Shown: piece by piece, positions 29,201 to 36,445 of the stretch
Numbering within the stretch: position 1 is the stretch's first letter
Layout: each line of letters opens with the position of its first letter
Source of the DNA: Methylobacterium sp. Leaf104
GTDB lineage: Bacteria > Pseudomonadota > Alphaproteobacteria > Rhizobiales > Beijerinckiaceae
Length of the DNA: 40,483 bases
Reading direction: 5' to 3'
Assembly: GCF_001422885.1 (NCBI RefSeq)
Contig: NZ_LMMZ01000008.1
Span: 68,766-109,248, forward strand
The notes under the pieces: generated by a model
Database searches by the model: none
What the model was told of the DNA's origin: nothing
The model's input: the letters and a program-made list of their open reading frames with translations, nothing else
Position numbers and translations under genes: made by a program

Positions 29201-31619
29201 CGCCGCTCTGGCGCTCGAGGCCCACGAAGGCGTAGGTGCGGCCATCGACGGTGCCGATCGTGACGCCCTCGGGTTCGGGACCCTTGTTGTCGGAGCGGTC
29301 GTCGGGGGTGTTGGCCACCACCTGGTCGTTGTTGAAGCGCTGCGGGTTGAGGCTCGCGAAGATCTTCTCGAACTCGCCGCCGGTCTCGCGCACCTTGGTC
29401 AGCGCACCGTCGGCCTCCTGGCGGAAGATCGAGATGCCGCGGCCGCCGAGGGTGTTGAGCTGGTCGATGACGCCGTCGTTGTCGGTGTCACCCGTGCGCA
29501 GCAGGACGTTGAGGCGGGCATAGGCGGGATCGGCCTTCAGCGCCTGCAGCTCCGGGGTGAGGCGGCTGTTAGCGATGCTGGAGAGGCGGGCCACGTCCGC
29601 CGAATCGTCGGCGCCGCCGATGACGCGCTGGTCGCCCTCGTTGGCAGTGACGACGTAGGTCACGCCGTTCACGGCGAAGCTCGCCGCACCGTCCGGCTGG
29701 AGCAAGCCGTAGATCGGCGCGTTGGCCGGCGTGTTGGCGATGCGGATCGAGGCCGTGCCGCCCGCACCGTCACGGTCGGAGGCGTCGAATTCGTTGCCGG
29801 GCAGCGAATGGTTGACGGAGCCGAGCGGCTGGATCGCGATCGGGGCGGTGCCGGGATTGGCGAGGTCGATCACCGCGATGCCGTTGACCTCCTGAAGGGT
29901 CACGTAGGCGAAGCGGTTGTCGGGGGAGAGCGCGATGTATTCGGGCTCGATGTCGGCGGCGGCACTCTTGCCCGCGGTGATCGCGAGGCCCTTGGCGCGC
30001 AGGGCCGCCTCGCTGCCGTCGAGGGCGTCGAAGCCCACGGTGGCACTGACGCTGGCACGGGCCGCGCCCCCGGAGAGATCGAGGATCGAGACGCTGCCAA
30101 CCGGGTTGATGGCGCTCGTGAACTGCTCGCCCTCGTTGGCGACGAGGAGCTTCGTGCCGTCGCTGGTGAAGACGATCTGGTCGGGTCCGACACCGACCGT
30201 CACCGACTTGAGCAGGGCGCCGGCCCGGTCGAACAGGGCGACGCGGCCGGGCTGGTCACCAGCGGCATTGGCGTAGGCCACGGCGACGACGCCGTTCGAG
30301 ACCGCCACCGAGTTCACGGAACCGTACTGGTCGAGGCCGGCGAGCCGGATCTCGCCGGATTTGGCCATCTGCCCGTCGGCGCCGATGCCGACGATCTCGA
30401 TCCGGTTCTCGTTGGTGTTCTGGATGTAGAGGCTGCCGGTGGAGCGGTCGTAGGCCACCACCTCGGCATTGGCCGCCGCGGTGGTGGCCGGGTCGTTGGT
30501 GGTGGCGTAGCTGCCCAGGCGGACGAGCTGCAGCGCGCCGGTGGGGGAGGGCGGTGTCGTCGCGGTCGCCCCCTCGACCCCCTGGAGGGAGGGAGCCGCA
30601 TCGAACACCGCCACACCGTTGATCACGGTGGCGGCATCGTCGTTGACGATGGTCCCGACCGCCTCGCCATCGGCGATCGTGGCGCCGACGACGTTCGTCA
30701 CCCGCAGGGCGAAGGTTTCGTTGGTCTCGAAGGCCCTGTCGCCGGTCACCGGCACGCTGAAGGTGGCGGAGGTGGTGCCGGCCGCGATCGTCTGCCCGGT
30801 CAGGGCGATGGCGACGTAGTCGGAACCGGCCCGGGCGGTGCCGTCGGCGGTGGCGAGGTCGAAGGTGACGCCGCCGGCCGGGGCGGGGGCGCTGAGCGAG
30901 ACCGTGAAGGTCAGGCCGGCCGTGCCCGCCTGGCCCTCGGTCACCTGCGCATCGGCGATCGACAGGGCCGGCAGGGTGGCCGACGCGCTCAGGCTCGAGA
31001 CCGCGATGTCGTCGATGCCGATCCACTCGTCGCTGCCCACTGCGTTGGCGGTCAGGATGCGAACCTGAAGGCCCGCCGCGCCGTCGGCGTCGGCCGGCAG
31101 GGCGACGCTGACGGGGGTCACCTGCGTGGCGCTGCCCTGGGTGCTGGCATCGGCCACGAAGCCGGCCGGCAGGTTCTTCCAGGCGCCGCCGTCGGTCCGG
31201 TACTGCAGGGCGAGGGGCTGGACGGCGTTGTCGGCCGAGCCGTCGATGTCGCGGGCGTTGAAGGCCACCGTGATGTCCCGCCGCCCGGTGGCATCGAGGT
31301 AGAGCACGAGACTCGGCGCATCCGCCGTGCCCGAGCCCTGCAGGGCGATCGTCGGGTCGGCGAGCTCGAACTCGGCGACGCCGCCGGACCCCAGGGTGGC
31401 GGGACTGGTCTGGTTGGCGACGACGTCCGCATCGTTCGGCAGGGCCGAATCACCGGTGATGCCCTGCGGGTCGGTGCCCGTGACGGTGGTGAGGTCCTGA
31501 CCCAGGTACCCGACGATGGCCGGCACCCTGCTCCAGTCGTCGTTCGTCGTGATCGCGCCGGTATCGGTCCAGGCCTGGAGCAGGGGACCGTTCGCGAGGA
31601 CGTGCGGCGTCGTGGTCAT
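23214..31619 (-). CDS. Giant RTX exoprotein: ExeM/NucH-like nuclease plus 5'-nucleotidase
   Basis: A 2801-residue secreted protein without a Sec signal, probably exported by type I secretion. Domains in order: an N-terminal adhesin-like region (1-215), a Calx-beta repeat (about 226-335, ending TIVNDD), a choice-of-anchor I beta-propeller-like region (about 360-880), a second Calx-beta (about 885-1000), an ExeM/NucH-like exonuclease-endonuclease-phosphatase module (about 1005-1640; GLTELENQF, LLGDFNAY, ESDHDPI), an SbsA-type Ig domain (about 1645-1755), a metallophosphatase/5'-nucleotidase (about 1760-2430; GNHEFD, IGGGSHT, NGGGIR), calcium-binding RTX repeats (about 2455-2500; GAGDD, GDDILLGG) and six or so repeats of about 45 residues to the end. 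Together these would cut extracellular DNA and release phosphate. The first metallophosphatase motif reads SDWEAG rather than NDxHG. Type I secretion genes are not in the window. Confidence 0.9.
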   Translation of the reverse strand: MTTTPHVLANGPLLQAWTDTGAITTNDDWSRVPAIVGYLGQDLTTVTGTDPQGITGDSALPNDADVVANQTSPATLGSGGVAEFELADPTIALQGSGTADAPSLVLYLDATGRRDITVAFNARDIDGSADNAVQPLALQYRTDGGAWKNLPAGFVADASTQGSATQVTPVSVALPADADGAAGLQVRILTANAVGSDEWIGIDDIAVSSLSASATLPALSIADAQVTEGQAGTAGLTFTVSLSAPAPAGGVTFDLATADGTARAGSDYVAIALTGQTIAAGTTSATFSVPVTGDRAFETNETFALRVTNVVGATIADGEAVGTIVNDDAATVINGVAVFDAAPSLQGVEGATATTPPSPTGALQLVRLGSYATTNDPATTAAANAEVVAYDRSTGSLYIQNTNENRIEIVGIGADGQMAKSGEIRLAGLDQYGSVNSVAVSNGVVAVAYANAAGDQPGRVALFDRAGALLKSVTVGVGPDQIVFTSDGTKLLVANEGEQFTSAINPVGSVSILDLSGGAARASVSATVGFDALDGSEAALRAKGLAITAGKSAAADIEPEYIALSPDNRFAYVTLQEVNGIAVIDLANPGTAPIAIQPLGSVNHSLPGNEFDASDRDGAGGTASIRIANTPANAPIYGLLQPDGAASFAVNGVTYVVTANEGDQRVIGGADDSADVARLSSIANSRLTPELQALKADPAYARLNVLLRTGDTDNDGVIDQLNTLGGRGISIFRQEADGALTKVRETGGEFEKIFASLNPQRFNNDQVVANTPDDRSDNKGPEPEGVTIGTVDGRTYAFVGLERQSGVIVYDVTDPANAAYVSYVPPLAGVSADLGPEVLTFIAADRNPTGTPLLVTANEAGGGATLYAALSQGYTQSIAFQPGSLAVAKAEGDAGTTTFAFTVERTGGTLGSLAFTAELAGAGADGADFAGGPSLPASISGIIPAGAASAIVTVTVQGDALPEANEGFTVTLKGASAGQSGVTAALATTGIVATGTILNDDVTLISAVQGTGSASPIAGRTVTVEAIVVGDFQTGDADAKRNLGGFYLQEEAADADGNPLTSEGVFVYEGAGSLLKDLQEGDRVRVTGTVGEFGGETQITVTDAAQIQVVQAGALSAAALKAAATVVDLPAAATIGTGTTAQPDLERYEGMLVRFGQALTITEQFNLDRFNEIRLAAGGRPETFTNAFEPNAAGYAAYLAQVAARSITYDDGLNVQNQPVDLLDGFGPAYSTATAPRMGDTVTGLTGVLGYGPASAYRVRAIDDGDNAVARANPRPAAPDDVGGSLKVGSLNVLNYFRTLDSDGSATGVKTAIGLDPRGASNAAEFDRQTAKLVTTVIASGADVFGLTELENQFQPGNPGNALEYLVAQLNARAGAGTYDWVRPGAQLDQGQFLGGDAIAVGFVYKPGKVSVALNTTIEKLDDSDVQAFDPALLQQSTIGHLFNGANTSRAALAVTFRETATGEDFTAVINHLKSKSGAGTGADADQGDGQGGWQQQRELAATALTKWLALKPTGTPDGDVVLLGDFNAYIKEDALDVLKAGGFTNLAEDRLADPYSYVFDGAYGALDHALANASLNRQVTGVTEWHINADEADAIDYNLDFGRSAAYFDGLVPARESDHDPILVGLRLDQTAPRLVSATPADNALKVAAGASIVLTFSEAVRAGSGALTITDGSGDTRAIAVGDTSQVSISGATVTIDPGTDLKAGTAYDVIVPAGALLDTAGNAFAGIPQDQLDFTTETPPAMTYTLQILHASDWEAGLLATQRAANFAAIVDKLEDATPNSITLSTGDGWIPSPFFIAGADPQLAATYNGVYNQLYELTGSAAYTKLAASVGRADITIQNIIGVQAAVFGNHEFDSGPTEVANIIGANLGTAAGNADDTWVGAQFPYLSANLNFSREAALSGLVNPNVSNATFAQTGPASTQTGTGADKIAKSTILVENGEKIAFVGATTQLEPLLTTLGNVTLDGFTGQDNIALLAQQINAEVDRVLAANPDVNKVIVGTHLQQLANEQALAPLLRNVDVLIGGGSHTLLADGDDRLLPGDTAAGGYPQFYTNASGQTLLLVNTASEYSYVGRLNVTFDERGNVIRESVNPATSGAVAVDDATVAGLYGSTAAAFTPGSKGFLVREVIEGLDANNDGVQETAGIADVIRQQDGNILGRTSVYLEGRRGEVRTEETNLGDLSSDANLWYAKQFDAGVTVSIKNGGGIRDSIGSFSTAGGGTSELPPAANPSAGKQAGDISQLDVTNSLRFNNNLAVVTVTAAELERILEHGVAAVAPGATPGQFAQVGGISYSFDATKQAQTLDVNGNVTREGQRIVNAAIIDADGRVLDTLVQNGQVVGDAGRAIKVVTLDFLATGTASAPGLGGDNYPFPAYGENKLTLTTANPVSLPDTETFAAKGSEQDALAEYLKAFHAVTPYGTADTGPAGDLRIQNLSARADTVFQRGTAKTGTDGADTLQGTAFGDVLAGGAGDDMIVNSLGDDILLGGGIAGAVGNDTLIFQSRLADAQVTQDGNFTIVTGPEGRDTIGGFERILFSDTTIVLNDANPLVNDLYYLARYKDVLASGLDADDHYAQYGAREGRDPNAFFSTKGYLAANPDVAASGANPLTQYAQAGWKEGRDPGAAFDDEAYLARNPDVKAAGVNPLAHYLEFGQAEGRATFAAVGRPTDIKGGFDAEYYLLANPDVAVAASRAGGDTFAFARQHFDALGWKEGRDPNAIFDTKGYLDAYKDVAQAGVNPLAHYDGIGFKEGRDPAADFDTKAYLKANPDVAQAGIDPMQHFLQFGLVENRTVLNDGLFG
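23230..23970 (-). repeat. C-terminal repeats of about 45 residues in the exoprotein
   Basis: At least six imperfect units share the pattern YL..NPDVA.AG.NPL.HY...G..EGRDP..FD.K. They occupy about residues 2555-2795, after the RTX repeats. DNA copies are diverged but alignable. Similar units occur at the ends of other alphaproteobacterial RTX proteins, where a role in secretion, surface binding or matrix attachment is plausible. Confidence 0.8.
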
Positions 31620-32010
31620 GCGGACACTCTGAGGAGGCGGACGCGCCGGTGACCGGCGACCTGGTCGCGAGCCCGCACGGTCGGTCGGCGGCGCGCGAGC
31701 AGGCCGCCCCTGCCGCGGGCTTCACGCCACCGGTCAGGACGTCCGCTCCGCCGCATCAGGACAGATCAGGTTCTGGCAGCCAATAGATCCGCCACGTGAC
31801 AGATCGATGAAAGCAAATCGAAACCACGATCTGCTCGCCGATCAGGTCACGGCAAAGTAATTTCCGATCATGATCAGCATCGATCCTGGTGTTTTAATCC
31901 ATCGTCCGGGATGTTTTTTCCTGCGGCGGTTCGCGGTGGCATCCGGCCCGCCGGCGGCTTGACGCGCTGCGGCGAAGTTCGCCACATCGGCCCGACACCG
32001 GAGCCCGCGG
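31620..32010. other. Divergent intergenic region
   Basis: About 390 bases between the exoprotein and allE starts. It is AT-richer than the flanking genes from about 31790 to 31915 and holds a ten-base palindrome GATCATGATC (31866-31875). Promoters for both directions are expected here; none could be assigned from consensus. Confidence 0.45.
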
Positions 32011-32850
32011 ATGACCACATCGCCCTACAACCCGCCCTGCGGCGGCCTGCCGCCCCAGACCGCGCTGATGACCGGGCGGGCCGTGTTCACCGAGGCCTAC
32101 GCCGTCATCCCGAAGGGCGTGATGAGCGACATCGTCACCTCCGTGCTGCCGTTCTGGGAGGGCACCCAGGCCTGGATGCTGGCCCGCCCGCTCTCGGGCT
32201 TCTCCGAGACCTTCGCGCAGTATCTCGTGGCGCTCGCCCCCGGCGGCGGCAGCGAAAGGCCCGAGCCCGACGCGGAAGCCGAAGGCGTTCTGTTCGTGGT
32301 CGAGGGACGGGCACGCCTCCGCCTCGACGGCCGGCCCCACGACCTGACCCCCGGCAGCTACGCCTACCTGCCGCCCGGGGCCACCTGGAGCCTGCGCAAC
32401 GACGGGGCCGGGTCGACCCGCCTCCACTGGATCCGCAAGGCCTATGCGCGGGTGCCGGGCATCGAGGTGCCGCCTGCCTTCGTCACCCACGAATCGGAGG
32501 TCATCCCGGCGCCGATGCCCGGCACCGACGGCGCCTGGGCCACGACCCGCTTCGTCGCCTCCGACGATGTACGCCACGACATGCACGTCAACATCGTGGC
32601 GATGCGCCCGGGTGCCTCGATCCCGTTCGAGGAGACCCACGTCATGGAGCACGGCCTGTTCGTGCTGGAGGGCAAGGCGGTCTACCGGCTCAACCGCGAC
32701 TGGGTCGAGGTGGAGGCGGGCGACTTCATGTGGCTGCGCGCCTATTGCCCCCAGGCCTGCTACGCCGGCGGCCCCGGCCCCTTCCGCTACCTCCTCTACA
32801 AGGATGTCAACCGGCACGCCCCGCTCGCGCCCTTCCGGGCGCCCCGATGA
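32011..32850 (+). CDS. allE: (S)-ureidoglycine aminohydrolase
   Basis: A 279-residue bicupin protein of the AllE/UglE (YlbA) family. The first cupin contains VLFVVEGRARLRLDGRPHDLTPGSYAYLPPG, the second MRPGASIPFEETHVMEHGLFVLEGKAVYRL with the His/Glu metal ligands (EETHVMEHG) and DFMWLRAYCPQACYAGG. The enzyme deaminates (S)-ureidoglycine from allantoate to (S)-ureidoglycolate, releasing ammonia, in purine degradation. GGAG precedes the ATG. Its stop overlaps the start of allA by ATGA, so the two consecutive pathway steps are coupled. Length and motifs are normal for the family. Confidence 0.92.
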   Translation: MTTSPYNPPCGGLPPQTALMTGRAVFTEAYAVIPKGVMSDIVTSVLPFWEGTQAWMLARPLSGFSETFAQYLVALAPGGGSERPEPDAEAEGVLFVVEGRARLRLDGRPHDLTPGSYAYLPPGATWSLRNDGAGSTRLHWIRKAYARVPGIEVPPAFVTHESEVIPAPMPGTDGAWATTRFVASDDVRHDMHVNIVAMRPGASIPFEETHVMEHGLFVLEGKAVYRLNRDWVEVEAGDFMWLRAYCPQACYAGGPGPFRYLLYKDVNRHAPLAPFRAPR

Positions 32851-33353
32851 GCGGCCGCCGGATCGTCGCCGCGCCGCTGACGGCGGAGGCCTTCGCTCCG
32901 TTCGGCACCGTGATCGACAAGGCGGCCGTCGCACCGCGCCCGATGAACGCCGGCAAGGCCCGCCGTTTCCACGACCTCGCGCAGGTGCGGGTGGCGGGCG
33001 AGGACGGGCATGTGGTCATCGGCTACGTCGAGGCGGAGCCCTACGGCCTGCCCCTCGCGGTGAGCCTCGTCGAGCGCCATCCGCTGGGCGCGCAGGCCTT
33101 CCTGCCCCTGAATGCCGCGCCGTTCCTCGTGGTGGCCTGCTCCGACGAGGGCGGCCGCCCCGGCCGGCCGCGCGCCTTCGTCACCGCACCGGGCCAGGGC
33201 GTGTGCTACGCCATCGGCACGTGGCACGGGGTGCTCACCCCGTTCGGCGCGCCCCAGAACTTCCTCGTCGTCGACCGCGGCGGCCTCGGTGCGAACCTGG
33301 AGGAATACGTGTTCGACGAGCCGTGGACGATCCACGGCCCGGATACGATCTGA
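32847..33353 (+). CDS. allA: Ureidoglycolate lyase
   Basis: A 168-residue protein of the AllA family (ureidoglycolate lyase, earlier named hydrolase). Characteristic sequences are LTAEAFAPFGTVID, NAGKARRFHDLA, SLVERHPLGAQAFLPL, FVTAPGQGVCYAIGTWHGVLTP and NFLVVDRGG. It splits (S)-ureidoglycolate into glyoxylate and urea, the last step of ureide breakdown. The ATGA overlap with allE shows translational coupling. Together they allow purine-derived nitrogen to be recovered; the earlier genes (allantoinase, allantoate amidohydrolase) are not in the window. Confidence 0.93.
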   Translation: MSGRRIVAAPLTAEAFAPFGTVIDKAAVAPRPMNAGKARRFHDLAQVRVAGEDGHVVIGYVEAEPYGLPLAVSLVERHPLGAQAFLPLNAAPFLVVACSDEGGRPGRPRAFVTAPGQGVCYAIGTWHGVLTPFGAPQNFLVVDRGGLGANLEEYVFDEPWTIHGPDTI

Positions 33354-33480
33354 CAGGCCTCACGCTCGGCTTCTGCGGCGCGTGAGGCCCCTGGCCGAGA
33401 CTCGTCCGGCCTCAGGCCTGGGGGCATGAGAGGCTTCGGAAACGCGGCCGGCCGGTCGGAAGCCGTCTCGACGCGGGGAA

Positions 33481-33506
33481 GGGCGCCCGCTTGAGGACGG
33501 GCGCCC
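33481..33506. terminator. GC-rich hairpin between convergent genes
   Basis: GGGCGCCCG and CGGGCGCCC (33481-33489 and 33498-33506) form a perfect nine-base stem with an eight-base loop between allA and the convergent small secreted-protein gene. No clear T-run on either side, so a shared weak terminator is the likely role. Confidence 0.45.
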
Positions 33507-33527
33507 CGGCCTCAAATCGGTGCCGTC

Positions 33528-33788
33528 TCACCAGCGATGGTGCCGGCCCGCATGGCGGTAGCCGCCGTGCCAGCCCCAGGGATGGCGGTAGCCGCCCCAG
33601 CGATGCCAGCGGGGGCCGTACACGATCGGACGGACAACGATGGGGCGGTAGACGACGTTCGGACGGCAATATCCGTAATAGCCGCGATGTCCCCAGGGCC
33701 CGCACCCGTCGCGCGCCTCGGCGGCGCCGGTATTTGCAGCAATCGTACCGAGCACAAGGATGGCTGCGCCAGCAAGCCTCAATCGCAT
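33528..33788 (-). CDS. GCG_CRPN-type small secreted protein
   Basis: An 86-residue protein with a signal peptide (RLRLAGAAILVLGTIAANTGAAEA) followed by the conserved prefix GCGPWGHRGYYGYCRPN, which characterises the GCG_CRPN family, and then a Tyr/Arg/His/Gly-rich tail with repeated PIV and WHGGYRH elements. The chosen ATG at 33788 has AGAGGGG at about six bases; starts at 33794 (ATG) and 33815 (TTG) are alternatives. Members are common, often multi-copy, in Methylobacterium and Bradyrhizobium relatives. Function is unknown; the His/Tyr-rich tail could bind metal or the envelope. Confidence 0.82.
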   Translation of the reverse strand: MRLRLAGAAILVLGTIAANTGAAEARDGCGPWGHRGYYGYCRPNVVYRPIVVRPIVYGPRWHRWGGYRHPWGWHGGYRHAGRHHRW

Positions 33789-33952
33789 TCGCATCCCCTC
33801 TGTTGCGATGGTCAAAAAACACGAAATCGATTAGGATCGTTGTAGATCTATAGGCTGCATTTTGTAACGAAACGCATCAATCACTAGATATTAAAGAACA
33901 TTCATCTTCGCTGTCACGATCGACAACAGACATGCCCTTGCCGCACGGAGCC

Positions 33953-34318
33953 TCAATTGTTCCTGCGCGAGGTCCAGCGGCCCGAACAGCTCACCGGCCC
34001 GGACAGGGTCCAGAACCCGGATCCGTCCGAGGCCCGCAGCAGGCCCTCGACGGCCACGCTCGCCAGGCCGCTGCGGATGGTGCCGACGATGCGGCCGTCC
34101 GATCCGGCCCGACCGGACGCATCGACGCCGCTGCCGCCCGCGTCGTCCACGACGCCGTCGCGGATGACGATGGGATACCGGTACGGACCGGTGCAGTTGC
34201 CGTCGTCGACGGTCGCGGTCACCGACCAGTTTCCATCGAAGCGCGTGGCGGCCTCGGCCGCCGAGACGCCCACGACGATCAGGACCGTCGTCGCGAGCCA
34301 CCGTGAGATGGGTGTCAT
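33953..34318 (-). CDS. Small exported protein, unknown function
   Basis: A 121-residue protein with a signal peptide (SRWLATTVLIVVGVSAAEAA) and a beta-rich mature part beginning FDGNWSVTATVDDGNC. Two cysteines (NC and VSCSG) probably form a disulfide. The pattern FDG.W.V......C.....Y.....G.......G....G.V...G.....GSG.W occurs in many small alphaproteobacterial exported proteins. GAGGAGA lies just before the ATG. Its substrate or role is not known. It follows two other small genes on the same strand. Confidence 0.75.
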   Translation of the reverse strand: MTPISRWLATTVLIVVGVSAAEAATRFDGNWSVTATVDDGNCTGPYRYPIVIRDGVVDDAGGSGVDASGRAGSDGRIVGTIRSGLASVAVEGLLRASDGSGFWTLSGPVSCSGRWTSRRNN

Positions 34319-34351
34319 GCTCTCCTCTCTGTGCGACCGTCGCGATGGCGG

Positions 34352-34504
34352 TCAGTTCTCGTCCACCCCCCCGGCGAGGTAGCGGATCATCAATTCGCCC
34401 GTCGCCCGAACCGCGTAATCCGCGACCGTCTCGCCGGTCCGCGGCGGGACCACGTCGGTCACGGGGCGTCCGCCGAGCAGGGCAGCGAGTTCCGCGCGCG
34501 CCAT
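34352..34504 (-). CDS. Small hypothetical protein (start uncertain)
   Basis: From the ATG at 34504 this is a 50-residue protein (starting MARAELAALLGG). The open frame and plausible coding composition continue upstream (ARLYGEGVVREAVESG), but no ATG, GTG or TTG occurs there near a binding site, so the true start may be unusual or the gene may have lost its 5' end, perhaps by a frameshift from the proline-rich gene at 34588. No family is recognised. Confidence 0.4.
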   Translation of the reverse strand: MARAELAALLGGRPVTDVVPPRTGETVADYAVRATGELMIRYLAGGVDEN

Positions 34505-34587
34505 CCCGGATTCGACGGCTTCGCGGACGACGCCCTCGCCGTAGAGCCGCGCGTCCGGGATGGGGGACGGGACGGATCGGCCGGGGA

Positions 34588-34791
34588 TCAGGCCCGGACT
34601 CCGGGATCGACCGGCGCACCGGGACGGGGATCGGGGCCGATGACGGGCTCGGAGGGGATCTCGCCCGGCGGCTCCTCGAAGGGGGCCGAGGGCTCGTCGG
34701 ACCCGAGCGGTCGCTCGCCCGGATAGGGCCGCGGCGGCAGCTCCGACGGAGTGCCGCCCGGGATGGGCTCGGGCATGCCGGGATAGGCCAT
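34588..34791 (-). CDS. Proline-rich small hypothetical protein
   Basis: A 67-residue Pro/Glu/Gly-rich protein (MAYPGMPEPIPGG start) with GGAGAG close before the ATG. There is no signal peptide or membrane segment and it is likely disordered. It seems to be the first of three small minus-strand genes. The frame is preferred over the overlapping arginine-rich frames because of its start signal and composition. Function unknown. Confidence 0.55.
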   Translation of the reverse strand: MAYPGMPEPIPGGTPSELPPRPYPGERPLGSDEPSAPFEEPPGEIPSEPVIGPDPRPGAPVDPGVRA

Positions 34792-34800
34792 GGGACTCTC

Positions 34801-35121
34801 CTCCACGCGTGCCGCGGTTTGCGCGTGATGTTCTCGAAAGGGGGACCTTGGGCCGGGCCTGTGCCCGGAGCGGCACGACGCCCGGCCCTGCGGCCATGCC
34901 GAACCTGATCGGGGGGACTTACGAGGCCCGGCATAACTCTGGATTTGTCTGGACTGCGAAGCAGCCCTGCCGATCACCGGCTCTGGCGTCGAGATATGTG
35001 CGGCGATGCTGGGCTCAATGATGCGGATGCATCAGTTTGTTCGTTTTTTTCCTGGTATGATCGGTCGGTCTTGCTTGCCGTCATCGCCCATCGCGATGGC
35101 CTCGGACGGAGGCGGCGGCGA
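34801..35121. other. Intergenic region, no gene seen
   Basis: About 320 bases between the proline-rich gene and the aquaporin gene. It contains an AT-rich patch around 35030-35065. No hairpin with a T-run or gene was recognised. Confidence 0.45.
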
Positions 35122-35859
35122 TCAGGAGGCACGCTTTTCCAGGACCTCGGTCTCGGTCGCCGGGACCGGCTCGTAGAGCCAGCGGGCGAGGCTGCCCGCG
35201 ATGACCGCGCCGATCATCGGCGCGAGCCAGAACAGCCAGAGCTGCCCGAGATGCGCGCCGCCCGCGAACAGGGCCGGGCCGGTGCTGCGGGCCGGGTTCA
35301 CCGAGGTGTTGGTGATCGGGATCGTGATGAGGTGGATGAGGACGAGGGCGAAGCCGATGGGAATGCCGGCGAACCCTACGGCCGCGCCCTTCGAAGTCGT
35401 CCCGATGATGATCATCAGAAAGAAGAAGGTCGTCAGGACCTCCGCCATCAGGCAAGCCGGCAGGGCGTAGCCGCCGGGACTGAGGGGTCCGTACCCGTTC
35501 GCCGCGAAGGCGCCCGGTTGCCAGCCGGCCTTGCCCGAGGCGATCAGGTAGAGGATGGCCGCGCCCAGGATCGCACCGAGGATCTGGGCGGCGACGTAGG
35601 GCACCACGTGGTGGTTCGCGCAGCGGCCGGCGGACCACAGCCCGACGGTCACGGCAGGATTGAAGTGACCGCCCGAGATGTGGCCGACCGTGTAGGCCAT
35701 CGTCAGGACCGTGAGTCCGAAGGCGAAGCCGATGCCGAGGAAGCCGATCCCCAGTTCGGGAAACGCGGCGCTGATCACGGCCGCCCCGCATCCGCCGAAG
35801 GTCAGCCAGAATGTCCCGAAGAATTCGGAGATGACGCGCCGACCGAGATCATTGTTCAT
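35122..35859 (-). CDS. aqpZ: Aquaporin Z
   Basis: A 245-residue MIP-family water channel with six membrane helices. Both NPA boxes are intact: HFNPAVTV near residue 65 and [12 protein letters not shown] near residue 186. The arginine after the second NPA and the small, polar surroundings are those of water-selective AqpZ rather than glycerol facilitators. The ATG at 35859 is preceded by AGGAGGA at about eight bases. It is a single gene; its position beside stress-response genes (EcfG, CsbD) fits osmotic adaptation, but regulation was not determined. Confidence 0.95.
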   Translation of the reverse strand: MNNDLGRRVISEFFGTFWLTFGGCGAAVISAAFPELGIGFLGIGFAFGLTVLTMAYTVGHISGGHFNPAVTVGLWSAGRCANHHVVPYVAAQILGAILGAAILYLIASGKAGWQPGAFAANGYGPLSPGGYALPACLMAEVLTTFFFLMIIIGTTSKGAAVGFAGIPIGFALVLIHLITIPITNTSVNPARSTGPALFAGGAHLGQLWLFWLAPMIGAVIAGSLARWLYEPVPATETEVLEKRAS

Positions 35860-36217
35860 GAAGATGTCCTCCTGCGCAGCGCGGAGAGGCGACGTCGTAC
35901 CCGCATGGGATGGAAATCGATCGATGCGCACCGACAGACGATCGCGGACCTGCGACCTGCCCTTACGACCAAGACTGATGAACCCGATTGCCTAGAACAA
36001 TGATGCAGCCGTACCAGTGCGTCGATCTTTTCTCCGAAAACTTCGCGCGGCGGATCACTTCGGCGTCAGCACGCAGATTCGTGCGATTCTCTTTGCCATC
36101 CCCATGGTTCAGCGCGCCGCGAGCGCGGACAAAGGCTGCACTCCATTGTCGGGACACACGTCGGTGTCCGGGATCCGGTGCGGCGCCCGTCGCGGCGGCA
36201 GATCCGGCTTCGCGGTC
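35860..36217. other. Intergenic region upstream of aqpZ
   Basis: About 360 bases that should contain the aqpZ promoter. The part at 35985-36060 is AT-richer. No gene is supported, and no EcfG-type GGAAC element was found on the minus strand. Confidence 0.4.
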
Positions 36218-36445
36218 TCAGGCCTGCCCGGCAACGGGCGGCACGCCGTCGGGGGCGGGGGACCTCGCTGGGCGCGGGGCGGGCGGGCTCGTCGAGATCC
36301 CGCCGTAGCCGAGGGCGACGGCCTTCCAGAAGGCCTCGCGCTGGTCGGGTGCGCGCTCGCGCAGAGAGCTGTCGAGAGCCGCCCGGACCCATGCTCCGAT
36401 GGGGTCCGGGTCGAACGGCGGCGAGGCCGCGTCCGGCGGGATCAC
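36218..36445 (-). CDS. Small protein translationally coupled to the EcfG-like sigma factor
   Basis: A 75-residue frame starting at a GTG that overlaps the sigma-factor stop (GTGA, 36442-36445), which argues for translation. It has a helical middle (DPIGAWVRAALDSSLRERAPDQREAFWKAV) and a proline-rich tail. The IG..VRA..D pattern is faintly like the anti-sigma factor NepR, often encoded next to ecfG, but the resemblance is too weak to assign. It may be a sigma-associated regulator or an unrelated small protein. Confidence 0.55.
   Translation of the reverse strand: MIPPDAASPPFDPDPIGAWVRAALDSSLRERAPDQREAFWKAVALGYGGISTSPPAPRPARSPAPDGVPPVAGQA

Noticed and set aside
29808..31652. Second long antisense frame opposite the exoprotein start
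   Set aside because: Same mirror-image composition; no motifs, and it would cover the exoprotein start codon.
34945..36003. 352-codon plus-strand frame
   Set aside because: Antisense to aquaporin Z, which has both NPA motifs.
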